Shown piece by piece: positions 21,807 to 33,455 of a stretch of DNA of 64,000 nucleotides (position 1 is the first letter of the stretch; each line of letters begins with the position of its first letter). The DNA comes from Spinacia oleracea (Eukaryota; Streptophyta; Magnoliopsida; Caryophyllales; Amaranthaceae). The stretch spans positions 10,827,747 to 10,891,746 of the forward strand of contig NC_079488.1 of NCBI RefSeq assembly GCF_020520425.1, written 5' to 3'. The position numbers were made by a program, and so were the translations under genes. Under the pieces are notes generated by a model. The model was not told the DNA's origin. It worked only from the letters and a program-made list of their open reading frames with translations, and did not search any database.

Positions 21807-23759
21807 ATGGATGAAGCAGAAGCATTATTTCATGAGAAGTTTTACAGCCGTGAAGAACTTATTCAAAAAGCGAGACACTTTTACGCCTCAAAAGGGTATG
21901 GACTATCTATCAAAGACTCTAAGAAAGATAAATATGTTGTGCTTTGTTGTGATAGAGGTGGTAATTATCGCAATAAGGGGAAAATTCCTATAGAAAATAG
22001 AAAAAGGGTAACATGTACCAGACTCATAAATTGTCCTTTTCAAATTGAAGGGAAGTTAAAGGGATACTTTTGGAGCTTACAAATAAAAAATAATAATCAT
22101 AATCATGACCCTTCAGATGACATGTCTGGACATCCTTCATCTCGTTGTCTGACCAAGGAAGAAATAGCAGATATTGAAAAACAGTCGATGGCTGGAATTC
22201 AACCACGTCAAATTATTTCCTCATTGCGGCAAAAGAACCCTAATCTTCAAGCTGTAGCTCGAACTATATATAACTTGAAAAATAAAATTCAGAAAGAAAG
22301 TTTGGGTAGTCGTTCTCTAATTCAAGCTCTCTTCGAAGAACTTGAACAAGGAGGTTTCACATTTACTTATGTAAAAGACGATAAAGGTCATTTAACCCAT
22401 GTGTTTTTTGCTCACCCAAGATCAATCATGCTGGCTAAAACATATTCCAGTGTATTTGTGATGGATTGCACTTATAAGACTAATAAGTATGGCATGCCAT
22501 TACTTGACATTATTGGAATGACAAGTTTGAACAAGTCATTTTATGCCGCCTTTGTTTTTTTACAAAATGAGAAAGAAGAAGACTATGTTTGGGCTTTGAA
22601 AAATTTCAGTAGTATATTGGGGTTCAATTGTCAACCACAAGTCATTGTTACTGATCGGAAATTGGCGTTAATAGGTGCTATAAATATTGTCTTTCCTGAA
22701 ACCACTCATCTATTATGTGTTTGGCACATCCAAAAAAATATAGTTGCCAAATGCAAAGGTTATTTCACAGAAATAGAAGATTGGGATGTGTTTATGTCTA
22801 TGTGGAATGCAATGATATATGCGGAAACTGAAGAGCAGTTTGAAGAAAGTTGGTTGTTTTTGCAACTTATATACAAAGAGAAGAATGACATCATAGATTA
22901 TATATCGAGCACGTGGATTCCAGTAAAAAAGAAATTTGTGAGTGTGTGGACCGAAAAGATTTTGCACTTTGGAAATCGTGCGTCTTCGAGGGCGGAAGGT
23001 GCACACGCAAAACTTAAAAAATACTTGCATGTTTCAACTGGAAATATTCGTCAAGTCAAAAACAAAATTTGTCTTGCAATTGACAATGAGTTTCAAGAGA
23101 TTAAAACGCAAGTGGAAAGTGAAAAACTCCGAGTCCCCCACAAGTACAATGTTCCTTATTTCAAGGATCTTATGAATAAGGTATCCATATTTGCTTTGAA
23201 AAAGTTATATAAACAATATGAGATGGCTAGTTTAGGGACATTGAAAGCACAATGTACTGGTAATTTCGTAGCAACAATGGGGCTACCTTGTGCTCATATG
23301 ATGTGTGATTGGAAGGAAGGGACTTTGCCTTTACACCTTATAAATAGTCAATGGAGGATTGATACAAAATTCATTACTAGTATCAATGAAGACAACACAT
23401 GTGCTGATGATGAAGATGAAATGAAAGAGTTACTTGATAAATTGTATATAGCTTATCATCAATGGCCTACATTTCAGAAGGTGGAAGTAAAGAAAAAAAT
23501 ATATCAGTTACTGAATATGGAAGACCCATTAGTCACCGAGCCAATTTTACAAACTCGCAAAAGAAAGAGAAATACAAAATCAAAGAAGGGAATGGGGTCG
23601 AGTTCAACTCGAAGAGATCCTTCCCAATTCGAAATGGTTGAAGCTGTTTGGAAAAGCCAAAATAGTCAAAATGTTGGAGAAACATCTACAAGTGGAATTG
23701 ATTTGAACGTACCACTTTTCCAGGATCCATCTCTAACTTCATTAGAAGTGCTAAAGTAA
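21807..23759 (+). CDS. FAR1-like Mutator transposase (650 aa)
   Basis: Cuts and rejoins the element's own ends; plant FAR1/FHY3 transcription factors descend from this family. The N-terminal FAR1 DNA-binding domain (about residues 10-105) has the Cys/His pattern CTRLINC...HNHD. The MULE transposase domain has D220 (FVMDCTYKT), D283 (VTDRK) and E397 (RAEGAH) as the likely DDE triad, plus CVWHIQKN. A SWIM-like zinc motif lies near 483-497 (CTGN...CAH). The C-terminus is basic (RKRKRN) with a DLNVPL motif. The frame is open 22 codons upstream, but a donor near 21478 (AACAAG/GTATGA) and an acceptor at 21799 (TGTAG) suggest a 5'-UTR intron that removes that part, so the ATG at 21807 is chosen. It lies inside 91 bp TIRs with a target duplication, so I call it a transposase, not a domesticated FAR1 gene. 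Confidence 0.9.
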   Translation: MDEAEALFHEKFYSREELIQKARHFYASKGYGLSIKDSKKDKYVVLCCDRGGNYRNKGKIPIENRKRVTCTRLINCPFQIEGKLKGYFWSLQIKNNNHNHDPSDDMSGHPSSRCLTKEEIADIEKQSMAGIQPRQIISSLRQKNPNLQAVARTIYNLKNKIQKESLGSRSLIQALFEELEQGGFTFTYVKDDKGHLTHVFFAHPRSIMLAKTYSSVFVMDCTYKTNKYGMPLLDIIGMTSLNKSFYAAFVFLQNEKEEDYVWALKNFSSILGFNCQPQVIVTDRKLALIGAINIVFPETTHLLCVWHIQKNIVAKCKGYFTEIEDWDVFMSMWNAMIYAETEEQFEESWLFLQLIYKEKNDIIDYISSTWIPVKKKFVSVWTEKILHFGNRASSRAEGAHAKLKKYLHVSTGNIRQVKNKICLAIDNEFQEIKTQVESEKLRVPHKYNVPYFKDLMNKVSIFALKKLYKQYEMASLGTLKAQCTGNFVATMGLPCAHMMCDWKEGTLPLHLINSQWRIDTKFITSINEDNTCADDEDEMKELLDKLYIAYHQWPTFQKVEVKKKIYQLLNMEDPLVTEPILQTRKRKRNTKSKKGMGSSSTRRDPSQFEMVEAVWKSQNSQNVGETSTSGIDLNVPLFQDPSLTSLEVLK

Positions 23760-24661
23760 GCTTACATTTTATAATATATACACTATAATGTTAGTGGTAC
23801 TGCTACGTACTTCGTATTTATTATTTCTTTATAGTACATGCTCTAACCTTTCCTTTTCATTTGTTGTGCATTTTTTTTGTATAGGTAATATGAGCAAATA
23901 CCCGCATGATACTCCGTATAGAAGCAGCAAGATGACATACGTGATTTTTCAATGAGATGATGTGCTTAGTCTTTGTTCTTTGATTTTCCCATCTTTGAAC
24001 TTATGTTTAATAATTTTCTTAGATATGAAAATGCGCAGTACGTAGTATACTTTATTTACTACTATGTATATGCGCTATGTATGAGATTTTAATTTGAAGT
24101 TTTTCAATTTAGACGAAGTTTTTAATAAAGTGTATCGACAAAATATATTGTGTCACGACTTTGATATATATATTCGATTGCTCATAATTTGTACTCCACC
24201 ACCAAAGTTCTTATAATATATTACTTTCCCCCCACAATGAACCATGTACCTATATACCGGTCGCAATGGGCGATAAAAAGTAAAAGATATTTATTCACAA
24301 AAATTTCAGCATCATTTTTTTAAATGATTGAGCCACAAATGCAGTACAAGTTACAAATGCGTGAAGGGAGTTCGAACGAACATTATAACATAAAGATATT
24401 TTTTTCTTATTAAGAAAATTGTACTCCGTAGTATAGTTAAAAATAAAACATGATATTAAAGTTCCGGAGAACTACTTAATGTTAAGAACCTAAAACCTTT
24501 TCCTTAAAAATAAAAAAAAAAACCCTAAAACCTTAGTGAGTTCAAACATGGGAATTATAGCTGTCACTCTGTCAGCATCTTTGTGGAGTAATGATTATGG
24601 AAATATATCAGAAATTAAAAAGGCATATTTAATAATTGCTTTTCTTAGCCACTTCCTGCAC
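23760..24661 (+). other. MULE E 3' non-coding region
   Basis: AT-rich sequence between transposase stop and right TIR. A GTAAG just at the stop codon and a TTTGTATAG near 23884 could be a terminal intron. No further gene is visible. Confidence 0.6.
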
Positions 24662-24752
24662 CAGCGCGTGTATAGTTAGGAAAAAGGGACAAATATGTAA
24701 TTTGTTGTTTTCCTTGGCTCAATACTTTTGTTCCTTGGATTTATCAATTCCC
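24662..24752 (-). repeat. MULE E right TIR (91 bp)
   Basis: Inverse of 21161-21251, followed by target duplication CAAAATATA (24753-24761). Confidence 0.93.
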
Positions 24753-24761
24753 CAAAATATA

Positions 24762-27700
24762 CACTTGCTTGGATATCCTTTACATCAATCTAGTAATAGT
24801 TTTCGCTCAGCGAGGTGTTACTTATTGATCCTAAAGGGGCAAGGTACACAAATAATTGTGAGTACATGTTAGTTTTGGTGAAACTCAACGATATAAGTAA
24901 GGAGTCCTTTTATGTCGTGGCAAAATCGATAGGTTTACCTAATAAGTTCTTAGACGTGCCTATCAACCAAGAATAGTTTCTAGACTATTAGCAAAAGGCT
25001 TTTGCTTACCTAAAATGTTTTAGGATTAAGTCGACAAACTGTGCTTAATTCTTCAATGGTTTTAGGATCTTGGAATCATTTTATTCACTCCTGCCGGAAC
25101 AATAAATTCGAATAAAATGCTAATAACTTGTTTAAATTGCATGATTGCTTTTCAAGTTATTATTCATGATAAATGTTTAGACTTTGCATGCTTCAATGAA
25201 TGTTTTAATTATTGTTTATAATTAAATATCTTGCACTGCAATAAATCCTTTTAGAAAGGTAACAGTAAATTTCCTCGATTGGTAGTGAATACAAGAACGA
25301 TTCACGGAAATGAGAGAAAATGAGAAATTTAAAATGTACGTTTCTTTTCGCGACTTTTATAGTTGTTTTCGAATATCAAAATCGAATGGCAAACCAATTG
25401 GTGCTTGTGAATTCAAAATACAATGTAGTTTTGAGATCATAAAGCATTGAGTTTAAACGCTCAGCTTTACCAATGGTTAACAACCTAAAATCTTTTTTCC
25501 ATTTAATTCTCGAATGAGTCTAGTCCCTAGACATTCGAATAGATCGATGCTTAGAGAACTTTAGAAGCTTCTAGTAAGATCATCTAGTTGAAACAAAATA
25601 TTCAACATAAATTAAAATGGTAAAGAACCTTGTTGGTGACATTGGACATGTCTAACAAAGTATAAAAGTCAACACTAAAGAATTCAATTCTTAAGACTAT
25701 AAGAAAGGGTACAAGAAATAGGAAAACAAGGAACAAATGAAAGGAGTTTACGATTCCGTTTCTACCTATAAGTTTATGTTTAAAGAAAAGTGACCTAGCA
25801 ATCAAACTTCCTTGGTATCATATACCGCTTGAGGTTCTTACTTCGGTAATAACTCAAACAATGGAAGCTAGGCTACACTAATGACCTACAGGTGGGAAAT
25901 GAAGCATGGCAATGCTACATTAGTTGTAGGGTCATCTAGTTTGTTTTAAGTCCTTTCAAGGCTGGAACTAAATGGCTATTTTGTTCCATAATCAGCATAC
26001 CTAAATTTCTGCTTCAAACACAGAAAGACTCACATTCAGAAGAACAAAAACAATGTTTGTTTGTTTGTTTATTTGAATGAAATGGTCATTTACGGGATGA
26101 GTCAATATGCTTGATTAAAACAAACAACTCTTTAACAATAAAAACTTTACTAGGTTCAAATCAACCCCTTGATTTGAGTTCCACTAATCTTTGGCACTGT
26201 TGCTTAGACCATATCAACAAGTTAACATTCAAAAGCTCTATTTTGATAGACTTTTGAAAGTTGATTGATTTCTAGATCAATTTAAGACAACTAGTCTTAC
26301 TTGTTGAAAGTAACAAAAGATATGAACTATTGTTAGAACGCCTAGACAATAGAGTTCAAAGCTAAAGAAAGATTTTATGACTTTATGGATTTGAGTGAAT
26401 ATAGGTTTATTAACTCAAATGTGATATAAGTTGAATCTGTTTGGCTAGTTCAAAGATTCAGAAGTATAAAATCCACTTGGCAAGAAATCATAAAGATCTA
26501 GGTTAGATCATGTTGATGATTACTTAAGTCAAGAATGATCATCAATGATTGTGTGAAATAAAATTCACAATCTAGCTCCATAAGATATGGCATATCTAAG
26601 TTGGAATGATCGAAGTCGATTAGTACTTGATTCGATCAATGATGAATCATAAAGACTTTTCCTATAATTTCTAAAACAAAATGCTCAACTACCACCAAAC
26701 TAAACCAAATTCGTCAAAGCTATTGAAAAGTAATTTCAGAATAACTTTTCATAAAATATATCTAGAGAGTTGCAAAACTCAGTGGGAGCTTAGTGTTTGT
26801 CATTCGACAAACTAAGGCCCAAGTATAGATATATGTTTCATTATGATTTATTCAAATGAGACACAAGGGTATTGTTTCTACCACGAATTTTTGAGAACAT
26901 AATGTTTGTTTGCTCGAAATAATGTCCTTTTGGAGATTCGTTTCCAAAATGACAAGTGGGAGAAAATAGACCTCGAAAGTCTTCGAGGCGAACAACAAAC
27001 ATAAACGGACATTCCGGAGGCTTTTCGAAGTGCTTCAGAAAATCCGAACTTATTCTGTAAGGACTTTACAAGTGGCTTTAAAGAATAGACATCTCTTAGA
27101 AGACTTTACAAGTGCTTCAAGGAGAACAGAATATTCAAAGGACTTTCAAGTGGCTATTGATATTCTATTGTTTGATGTTCTATACCCAAGTAGGCATAGA
27201 GTTCAAGTCACTGGAACTATGAGATTCTTCTATTAGATAGTAAAGAAACATAGAGTTCTGGTCAATGAAACTATGAGATTCTTCTATTAGATAGTGAAGA
27301 AACCTACAACTTGCAGTCAAACTATTATCATGTAGATTAATGAGTTTGTGACTTGTAAGAAAGCTATGACGAAACCTAGATTCCCTAAAATGGTTAGAGG
27401 CCATATATAGACTCAAATATTTTAAATGGTTAGAGGCCATAAACATACTCAATGTTTTGATGACAAAATTGAAATTTTGTTGATTTGCAAGAATAGGTTC
27501 ACACCTATTGGTTGCAAGTTTGTTTTAAGGATAAAAACCATCAAACATGAAATTGTGTTCACACACAAAGCGAGATTAGTTGCTAAAGGTTACAAGCAAA
27601 TTCATGGTGTGAATTGTGTTGAAACCTCATGCATAATCGTAATGCTCAAGTCTATAATTTAAGCAATGATTGCATATTGGTACATATAGCAATTGGATGA

Positions 27701-28680
27701 CAAAACGTATTCCTCAATCAAATGTTGGAATAAACTATGTACATGGTATGTCATAGGATTTGTGGATCCAAATAAATGCTTGAAAGAGAAAGCTAGCTTA
27801 TAAAATCTAAGTACAGATTTAAGCAAGCAATTGGGAATTAGAAATGTATTTTAGTGAAACTAATAAGTATTTTAGTTTCATAAAATGTACGTGATTCTTA
27901 TAGATATATAAGAAGTTTAGTGGGAGTACATAAAACTTAATTGGTCCTATGTGTATCACACACATATCTCTCTATTGTGAAATAACATTCAAATGCTAAT
28001 GACTTAGATTTGAAATTATTCATCAATGATGGACCATGGCGAAACTTAGTACATACTGGGTATTAAGATCTATTTACAAAGATCTTATGATATTGTTTTG
28101 GATTAAGTAATGGCATTTACTAAATCAAACACGAAAGTCTCCATTGGAGATATTCGACACATGTGAATAAATCTAAGTAAAGGATGTTTGAACTATGTAT
28201 AAGCATTTACTAAGTTAAACATCAAAGAGTCTAAATGAGATTCTTAACCTATATTATATGTCAAAGAATTTAGCTGAATTTAGTATCTACTGAAACTAGA
28301 TAAGCTAAAATTGGGAATTATTCTGCAAAAGAATTAATCATGTATGATATAATATGAGGATCGCCAAAAACGTATCGTATGACTTTAGGCATGACGAACA
28401 TATACCAATCTCTATTGATCTAAGTGAAGATCAACTAGATTGAGATCAAGAATACTTATGGTACTTGAAAAGGTACATAGGAATAGTTCTTGATTCAAGG
28501 AAATAAAGATATGCTAAATATTGATGCTACACGCATAAACACTGGTAAAGGATCAAGCAAGATCCCTTTGGAGTTAACCATTGGCAAGGACGAGCTATAG
28601 AGCATCGTGTTTTGAAATGGCAACATGGATTGGAGACCATGAGTTGTTGCGTGGGAAATTAATATTAATTTCTATGTTCT
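24762..28680 (+). pseudogene. Element A leader end and decayed copia gag-pol
   Basis: From 24762 to about 25125 the copia leader continues, closely matching element C 37290-37640. After that the sequence is heavily decayed. Recognisable traces are: GTGGGAAATGAAGCATGG near 25890 (protease region of B and C); GACAAGTGGGAGAAAATAG near 26950 (downstream of integrase); and a 77-codon open piece at 27426-27662 whose KARLVAKGYKQIHGV is a copia reverse-transcriptase motif. Frames are broken throughout and no zinc knuckle, integrase triad or YVDD remains readable. Decay here is far greater than in the LTRs or leader. Confidence 0.75.
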
Positions 28681-28692
28681 AAGATATAGTTG

Positions 28693-29088
28693 TGGCTTGC
28701 TGGGCGATGGCCTGGCTTCGTGCTGGGCCTTCGTCTAGCGAGCCTCGTCCGATGCTAATTCGTACGATACGCTTCCGATTAAATTTCCGATTCTGGAAAT
28801 CATTTCCGATACGAACAATATTTAATATTTCCGATTCCGGAATTAATTTCCGTTTCGAACAAATATTTAATATTTCCTTTTCAAGTACCTTTTCAAGTAC
28901 CATAAATATTTGTTCTAAACGGAAATTAATTCCGGAATCGAAAATATTAAATATTGTTCGTATCGGAAATGAATTCCGGAAACGGGAAATTAATCGGAAG
29001 CGTATCGTACGAATTAGCATCGGACGAGGCCTGCTACACGAAGGCCCAGCACGAAGCCGGGCCATCGCCCAGCAAGCCAGCGCGCCAC
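28693..29088. repeat. Large imperfect palindrome at the element A 3' LTR
   Basis: Arms at about 28693-28870 and 28904-29088 are inverted copies of the same LTR segment (end of the CGGAAA array into the GC-rich block), separated by about 33 bp that contain a direct repeat of CTTTTCAAGTACC. The arms differ at several positions, so the left arm looks like an inverted piece of another family LTR rather than a recent copy of the right. The normal U3 start of the 3' LTR is missing. Confidence 0.85.
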
Positions 29089-29769
29089 AACGCACCAGCC
29101 AAGGCTGCGCCAGGCCCACCGCAAGGCAGGCCCAGCGCGCGCCAAGGCTGCGGCAGCGTGTGGGCCTCGTGGCAATGGGCTGCGAGCTCGCGGGCTGCGC
29201 GCGCGCGCATGGCGCCCCTCGTGGGCTGCTGTGCGTGTGTGTGTTTGTGTGCTATACGAATCCTAAAGCTATCAGGTTTCGACATATGATTAAATTCCTA
29301 AACCTAAAAGGATGAATTAATTAAAATAAGAATTCTATTAGGATTCTAGTTTAATTAATTCGTATCCTAATAGGATTCCAGTTCCTTTTCGATACCTCTA
29401 TAAATAGGTGCCTAGGGTCATAATTTATAGACACAAAAATGACGATTTCAAGTATTCAAAGTGATTTTTGAGAGCAAAAATTCAGTCATACAATTGCCTA
29501 CACTAGCCGAAAATTCTAAGTACCTTAAGGGCGATCCTAGTTGGTCAAGCTTAAGGCGGATCCGGACGTGTTGTGGACTATCTACGGAGGGACGACACTT
29601 GGAGTCCTAAAGACTTGTTCTTGTTCGGTTCGGGCGCAGCTAGGGAAGGCACGCAACAAAGTGTATGCATCTAAACTATGCTAAATGATTATGTGTAAAT
29701 AATATGCTTTCCTGGCTTTATGGTTTTTCCGCATGATTTATGTTTTGTCATATGAATCATAACCTAACA
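28904..29769 (+). repeat. Element A 3' LTR, 5'-truncated and rearranged
   Basis: Matches the 3' two thirds of the 5' LTR (to 8291) with about eight differences by eye, keeps the TATA box region (CTCTATAAATAGG) and ends ACCTAACA before target duplication GTTAA. The first roughly 500 bp of a normal LTR are replaced by the inverted segment described separately. Confidence 0.85.
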
Positions 29770-32700
29770 GTTAATACTACCAATCGCATTATATCTATTG
29801 CTATCAACAAAACGAGTATTGAAGAATGAAATTCAAATAAGTGATTGTTATCCCTTTTCAAATGCGAGATTCAGCATTATCAGTATTTATTTTACAATTA
29901 ACTAAGTCTTTGAATTTAAAACTAAGTTTTAATACATTAAAGGTCGATACCTTTCTAATAGTAAAGGGTACCAACCTAGGGTGCATGGGTCCCGTTTTGA
30001 AATGTAAATGTATTATATACTGTAAACCTTGTACTAATTCAAAAAGGGTCAAATCACATAATTAAAGGTCAAATCACTTAATTTTGTGATATAACTTTAA
30101 TGGCCAATGGGTCAAATCACATAATTAAAGGACATATTATTGCGATTAATCGTAATATTTATCTCATACGAAGTATATGAAGTGGTCATTTCATAAAAAT
30201 GAATGCAAATACAACAAAGGAGGGTACATTTCTCGTACCAAGGGTTCAACTCTGTAAAATAAGTATAATACAATATAGTGTTCAATATATTATAATACAA
30301 TATACAATGAAATTCAAAATATAAGTATAATACAATATAGTGTTCAATGGCCAATTGGTCAAAATCACATTGAGAGGTAAAGTTGTATGAAGTATTAGAA
30401 ACATATGAGTGCGATTAATAGTAATACTTATCTAACACGAAGCATATGAAGTGAATCATTTTATAAAACACATATGGGATTGAACCAGATACTAACAAGT
30501 AACCTAAATGCAACCTATGGTTATCAAACTTTATACTTTTTAAGTGTAACAGGTAAATTAAACGTAATCTATGGTTATTATCATATAATGTACACATGAG
30601 ATACAAAAATATTAATAGTTGACGTGTAACTTCAAATAAAACTAGAAGAACAATTATGACTTCTAATTATTAACATTTTTTTAATTATTTTATTATTATA
30701 CAAATGTTAACCTTTTCTAAAATCACATATTTAACATCACCAATATTTATTTCAAACTATGATAAGCCCTTAAAACTAGATCGAACGGTTATGACTTCTA
30801 ATTATTAATGTTTTTCATTATTATATTCTTATACAAATATTAACCTTTTCTAATGTCACGGATTTAATATTACTAACATTTATTTAAAACTATGACAAAC
30901 CCTTAAAAATATGTACCAATACAACACAGTTTGGTACAGTTATGATTGCCAAGGGTACTAATTGAGTGTTAATGAGCCACCTTTTGACCTGTAAATGCAT
31001 TATTTCCTTTAAAATAAGTATCAGTACAATATAGTATTCCAACTTGAATGAGTTAAGAGTCATATTCTGAGGTTTTTGAACTTCTATGGGTAAATGTCAC
31101 ATTCATGAGGTAATTGACAACACAATGTGATTACTCCTAAAGTTATTTGAACTTATTAGTCCATAAAAGGGAGAATCCAAAAGCGATAACACGTCATAAT
31201 ACTTAATAGGAATACAATATAAAATGCCCCAAATGGGAGAATCCAAAAGCAAAATACAACATAAGTTCCTCACAAAACAATGAATCCAACCATACACCGT
31301 GATAATAATATAAACGTCCTAAACACCAACATGTCCCACTCCGAAATTTCTTGTGGAGGTGTCATCATGGACATCCAGGGAGTAGAAGGAACCATCATTC
31401 TCTTTCGTATTTCTCATCCTTAGAAGATAATTACTCCTTATTTCTTGCGTAATGCTGTAAAACAATCATTAGCAATATTTTACAAAATCAAGTTCATGTT
31501 TTTCGTATATATTCATATTCAATACCAATATAACATTATATAGTACTGATACATAACATTTCAGTACCAACACATAACAAAAGCAATCATTAGCAACATT
31601 TTACAAAATCAAGTCCAATACAACATTATATAGTACTAATACATAACATTTCAGTACCAACACTTAAGAAAAATAACCATTAGTAACATTATACAAAATC
31701 AAGTCCATGTTTTTCGCATATATTCAATACCAATACAACATTATATACTACTCACACATAACATTTCAATACCAATAATAAGCAAAGCAACCAAGCAACG
31801 TTCTACAAAATCATTTTCGCATTTATTCAATACCAATACAACATTATATAGTACTGATACATAACATTTAAGTACCAACCATAAACAGAACAACCATTAG
31901 CAATATTTTACAAAATCAAGTTCATGTTTTTCGTATTTATTCAATACCAAATACAACATTATATAATATTGATACATAACATTTAAGTACCAATACATAA
32001 GAAAAGCAACCAATAACAATATTTTGCAAAATCAAGTCCATGTTTTTCCCATTTATTCAATACCAATACATAAGCAAAGCATAGCAGAGCCGAGTTTGAC
32101 AACTATATGTGATATGGTGGATTCTCTTCCTGATTTATTTTCTCTAATAAATGGAAAGTAACATATCCAATCTACAAAAATCTAAACCATAAATTTCAAT
32201 AAAAAATCCAATTGCCACCATTTTCAACAATTTATTTGCAAAACAATGAAATTAACGCTATGTAGTCGTTAAAAATATCATTCGAATTTCACCAATTAAT
32301 AAGCGTAAATACGCAAATGGTCATGTGTAAGCATAAATTATGATTCTAATTTCAATAATCAATAACAATAACTCCCTTCCCCCAAATATCCAACAATTAT
32401 GATACTACATAAAAACTAAGGTTTGAAACTACCACTGAAATTAAGGATGGAATTCGTTCATTCTTGTCAAAGAACAAAAAGGTAATTTTCACTGAATTAA
32501 TCTTTTCTTGATTATTGCTGAAATAGGGTTTATTGGAGAAATTGGGGTTTTTTTATTAACGTTAAATTGTCAGAAGTTATCATACGGTACCGAAATTGGG
32601 GGTCTTTAATTAATATATAATGCTTTAATTTTTCTTAATTTTGTATTTTTGAAGGATTTGTGGTGATCTGCGACAGTAGCATTCCTAACCAAAAAAATTA

Positions 32701-33431
32701 CTATTATTAGACTGCTGACAGCCAGATAAAAGGTGTTGATAATGTAGTTATCATATGTTCATAGTGGTAGAGGTGGCTGAAGAAGCTATTTGTTGGTATT
32801 GAGAAGTAGGAAAAAGGTGGGGTTATTGTTAAGGGGATGTGGGTTATTTACCTATGTTTGGTGTGTATGGTTGTTTTGAAGAATGATGCTATGTAACATA
32901 GGCTGCAAAATAACAATAACAGGAGAGTAGTATAATTTTGGTTAGGTTTGGTGATGATATAGGTATGTAAATTATCACCCATGAGTTTAGTAACTCTTTT
33001 TTAAGCAATTTTATTTCACTAAGACAACGTTTGTTTGTTTGTTTGTTTGTGATGAGTTCCAAATACATACCATACATAATATATCTTTTCTAAATTCTAA
33101 AATAAAAAAATAAGGCAATATATACTAAAACAATGATTTAAGGAGGCAACAAATCAAATAAAATGATCAAAGAATCGACACAAATAATTGATTTCTCCGA
33201 TTACCTAGTTGACTCCTAAAACTAAGAAAACATCCAAATGATGTTTAATTGACGGAAAAATGAGTAGGAAAATACATCAAATTCTAATACGTTAAGTTTC
33301 CAACAAAAGGGCATGATTCAATCATAAATTTGAAATTGTCATTCTACAAGATATAATAATGGTTTCATTACTGATTACTCATGTCAGTTATATTATAAAT
33401 AGTAATTAAGTGTCATAGGTTAACTTAAAAT
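29770..33431. other. MULE-1 non-coding region between elements A and C
   Basis: Resumes MULE-1 after GTTAA (29770-29774). AT-rich, no credible protein. It carries several internal repeats: near-duplicates around 30060/30115 and 30145/30410, segments shared with 5665-6883, and the tandem array at 31464-32080. 32080-33431 contains nothing I recognise. The last codons of the MULE-1 transposase follow at 33432-33455. Confidence 0.6.
31464..32080. repeat. Tandem array of about six units, 90-125 bp, in MULE-1
   Basis: Each unit contains TTTACAAAATCAAGT (or a variant), most then TTTTTCGTATATATTCAATA, CAATACAACATTATATA and ACATAACATTTCAGTACCAA. Units begin near 31465, 31588, 31679, 31790, 31884 and 32010; some lack an internal part. 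This is a subterminal minisatellite of MULE-1 with no coding function. Confidence 0.8.
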
Positions 33432-33455
33432 CTACTTCTTCTTCTTGGAGATAGT
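33432..33455 (-). pseudogene. Last codons of MULE-1 transposase, cut off by element C
   Basis: On the minus strand these bases continue the frame of the exon ending at 43947 and encode a short Lys-rich tail and stop codon. Together with ATAGT on both sides of element C they show that C inserted into the terminal exon. Confidence 0.65.

Larger units (their letters stand above)
21161..24752 (+). mobile_element. MULE E: FAR1-type Mutator-like element with intact transposase
   Basis: 3592 bp. TIRs at 21161-21251 and 24662-24752 (91 bp) both start GGGAA and continue GATAAATCCAAGGAAC, with about two mismatches. CAAAATATA at 21152-21160 and 24753-24761 is a 9 bp target duplication. The single gene encodes a FAR1/Mutator-type transposase without stop codons. 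The element interrupts the leader of copia A, whose sequence resumes cleanly after the right duplication. Near-perfect TIRs and an open transposase make it a good candidate for an autonomous, recently active element. Confidence 0.93.
6884..29769 (+). mobile_element. Copia element A: degenerate, containing nested elements B and E
   Basis: The 5' LTR is 6884-8291 and the 3' LTR remnant ends at 29769. Flanking GTTAA at 6879-6883 and 29770-29774 is a 5 bp target duplication, which joins the two ends as one insertion. Internally it has a primer-binding site, a leader closely related to those of B and C, and a 3.5 kb decayed gag-pol region. It is interrupted by copia B (9259-19741) and MULE E (21161-24752). 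Without these it would be about 8.8 kb. The shared LTR portion differs at only about eight positions by eye over roughly 790 bp, much fresher than the ruined coding region. This suggests a non-autonomous family member mobilised by proteins of intact relatives such as B and C. Confidence 0.85.

Noticed and set aside
21741-23759. Interpretation as a domesticated FAR1/FHY3 transcription factor
   Set aside because: The gene is enclosed by 91 bp TIRs and a 9 bp target duplication, so it belongs to a mobile element.
25602-27662. Possibility that short frames in the element A interior are separate host genes
   Set aside because: They fall between copia leader and 3' LTR, and several match decayed pieces of the B/C polyprotein.
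28679-29315. Matching frames of 146 and 207 codons on opposite strands
   Set aside because: Mirror translations of the large LTR palindrome.
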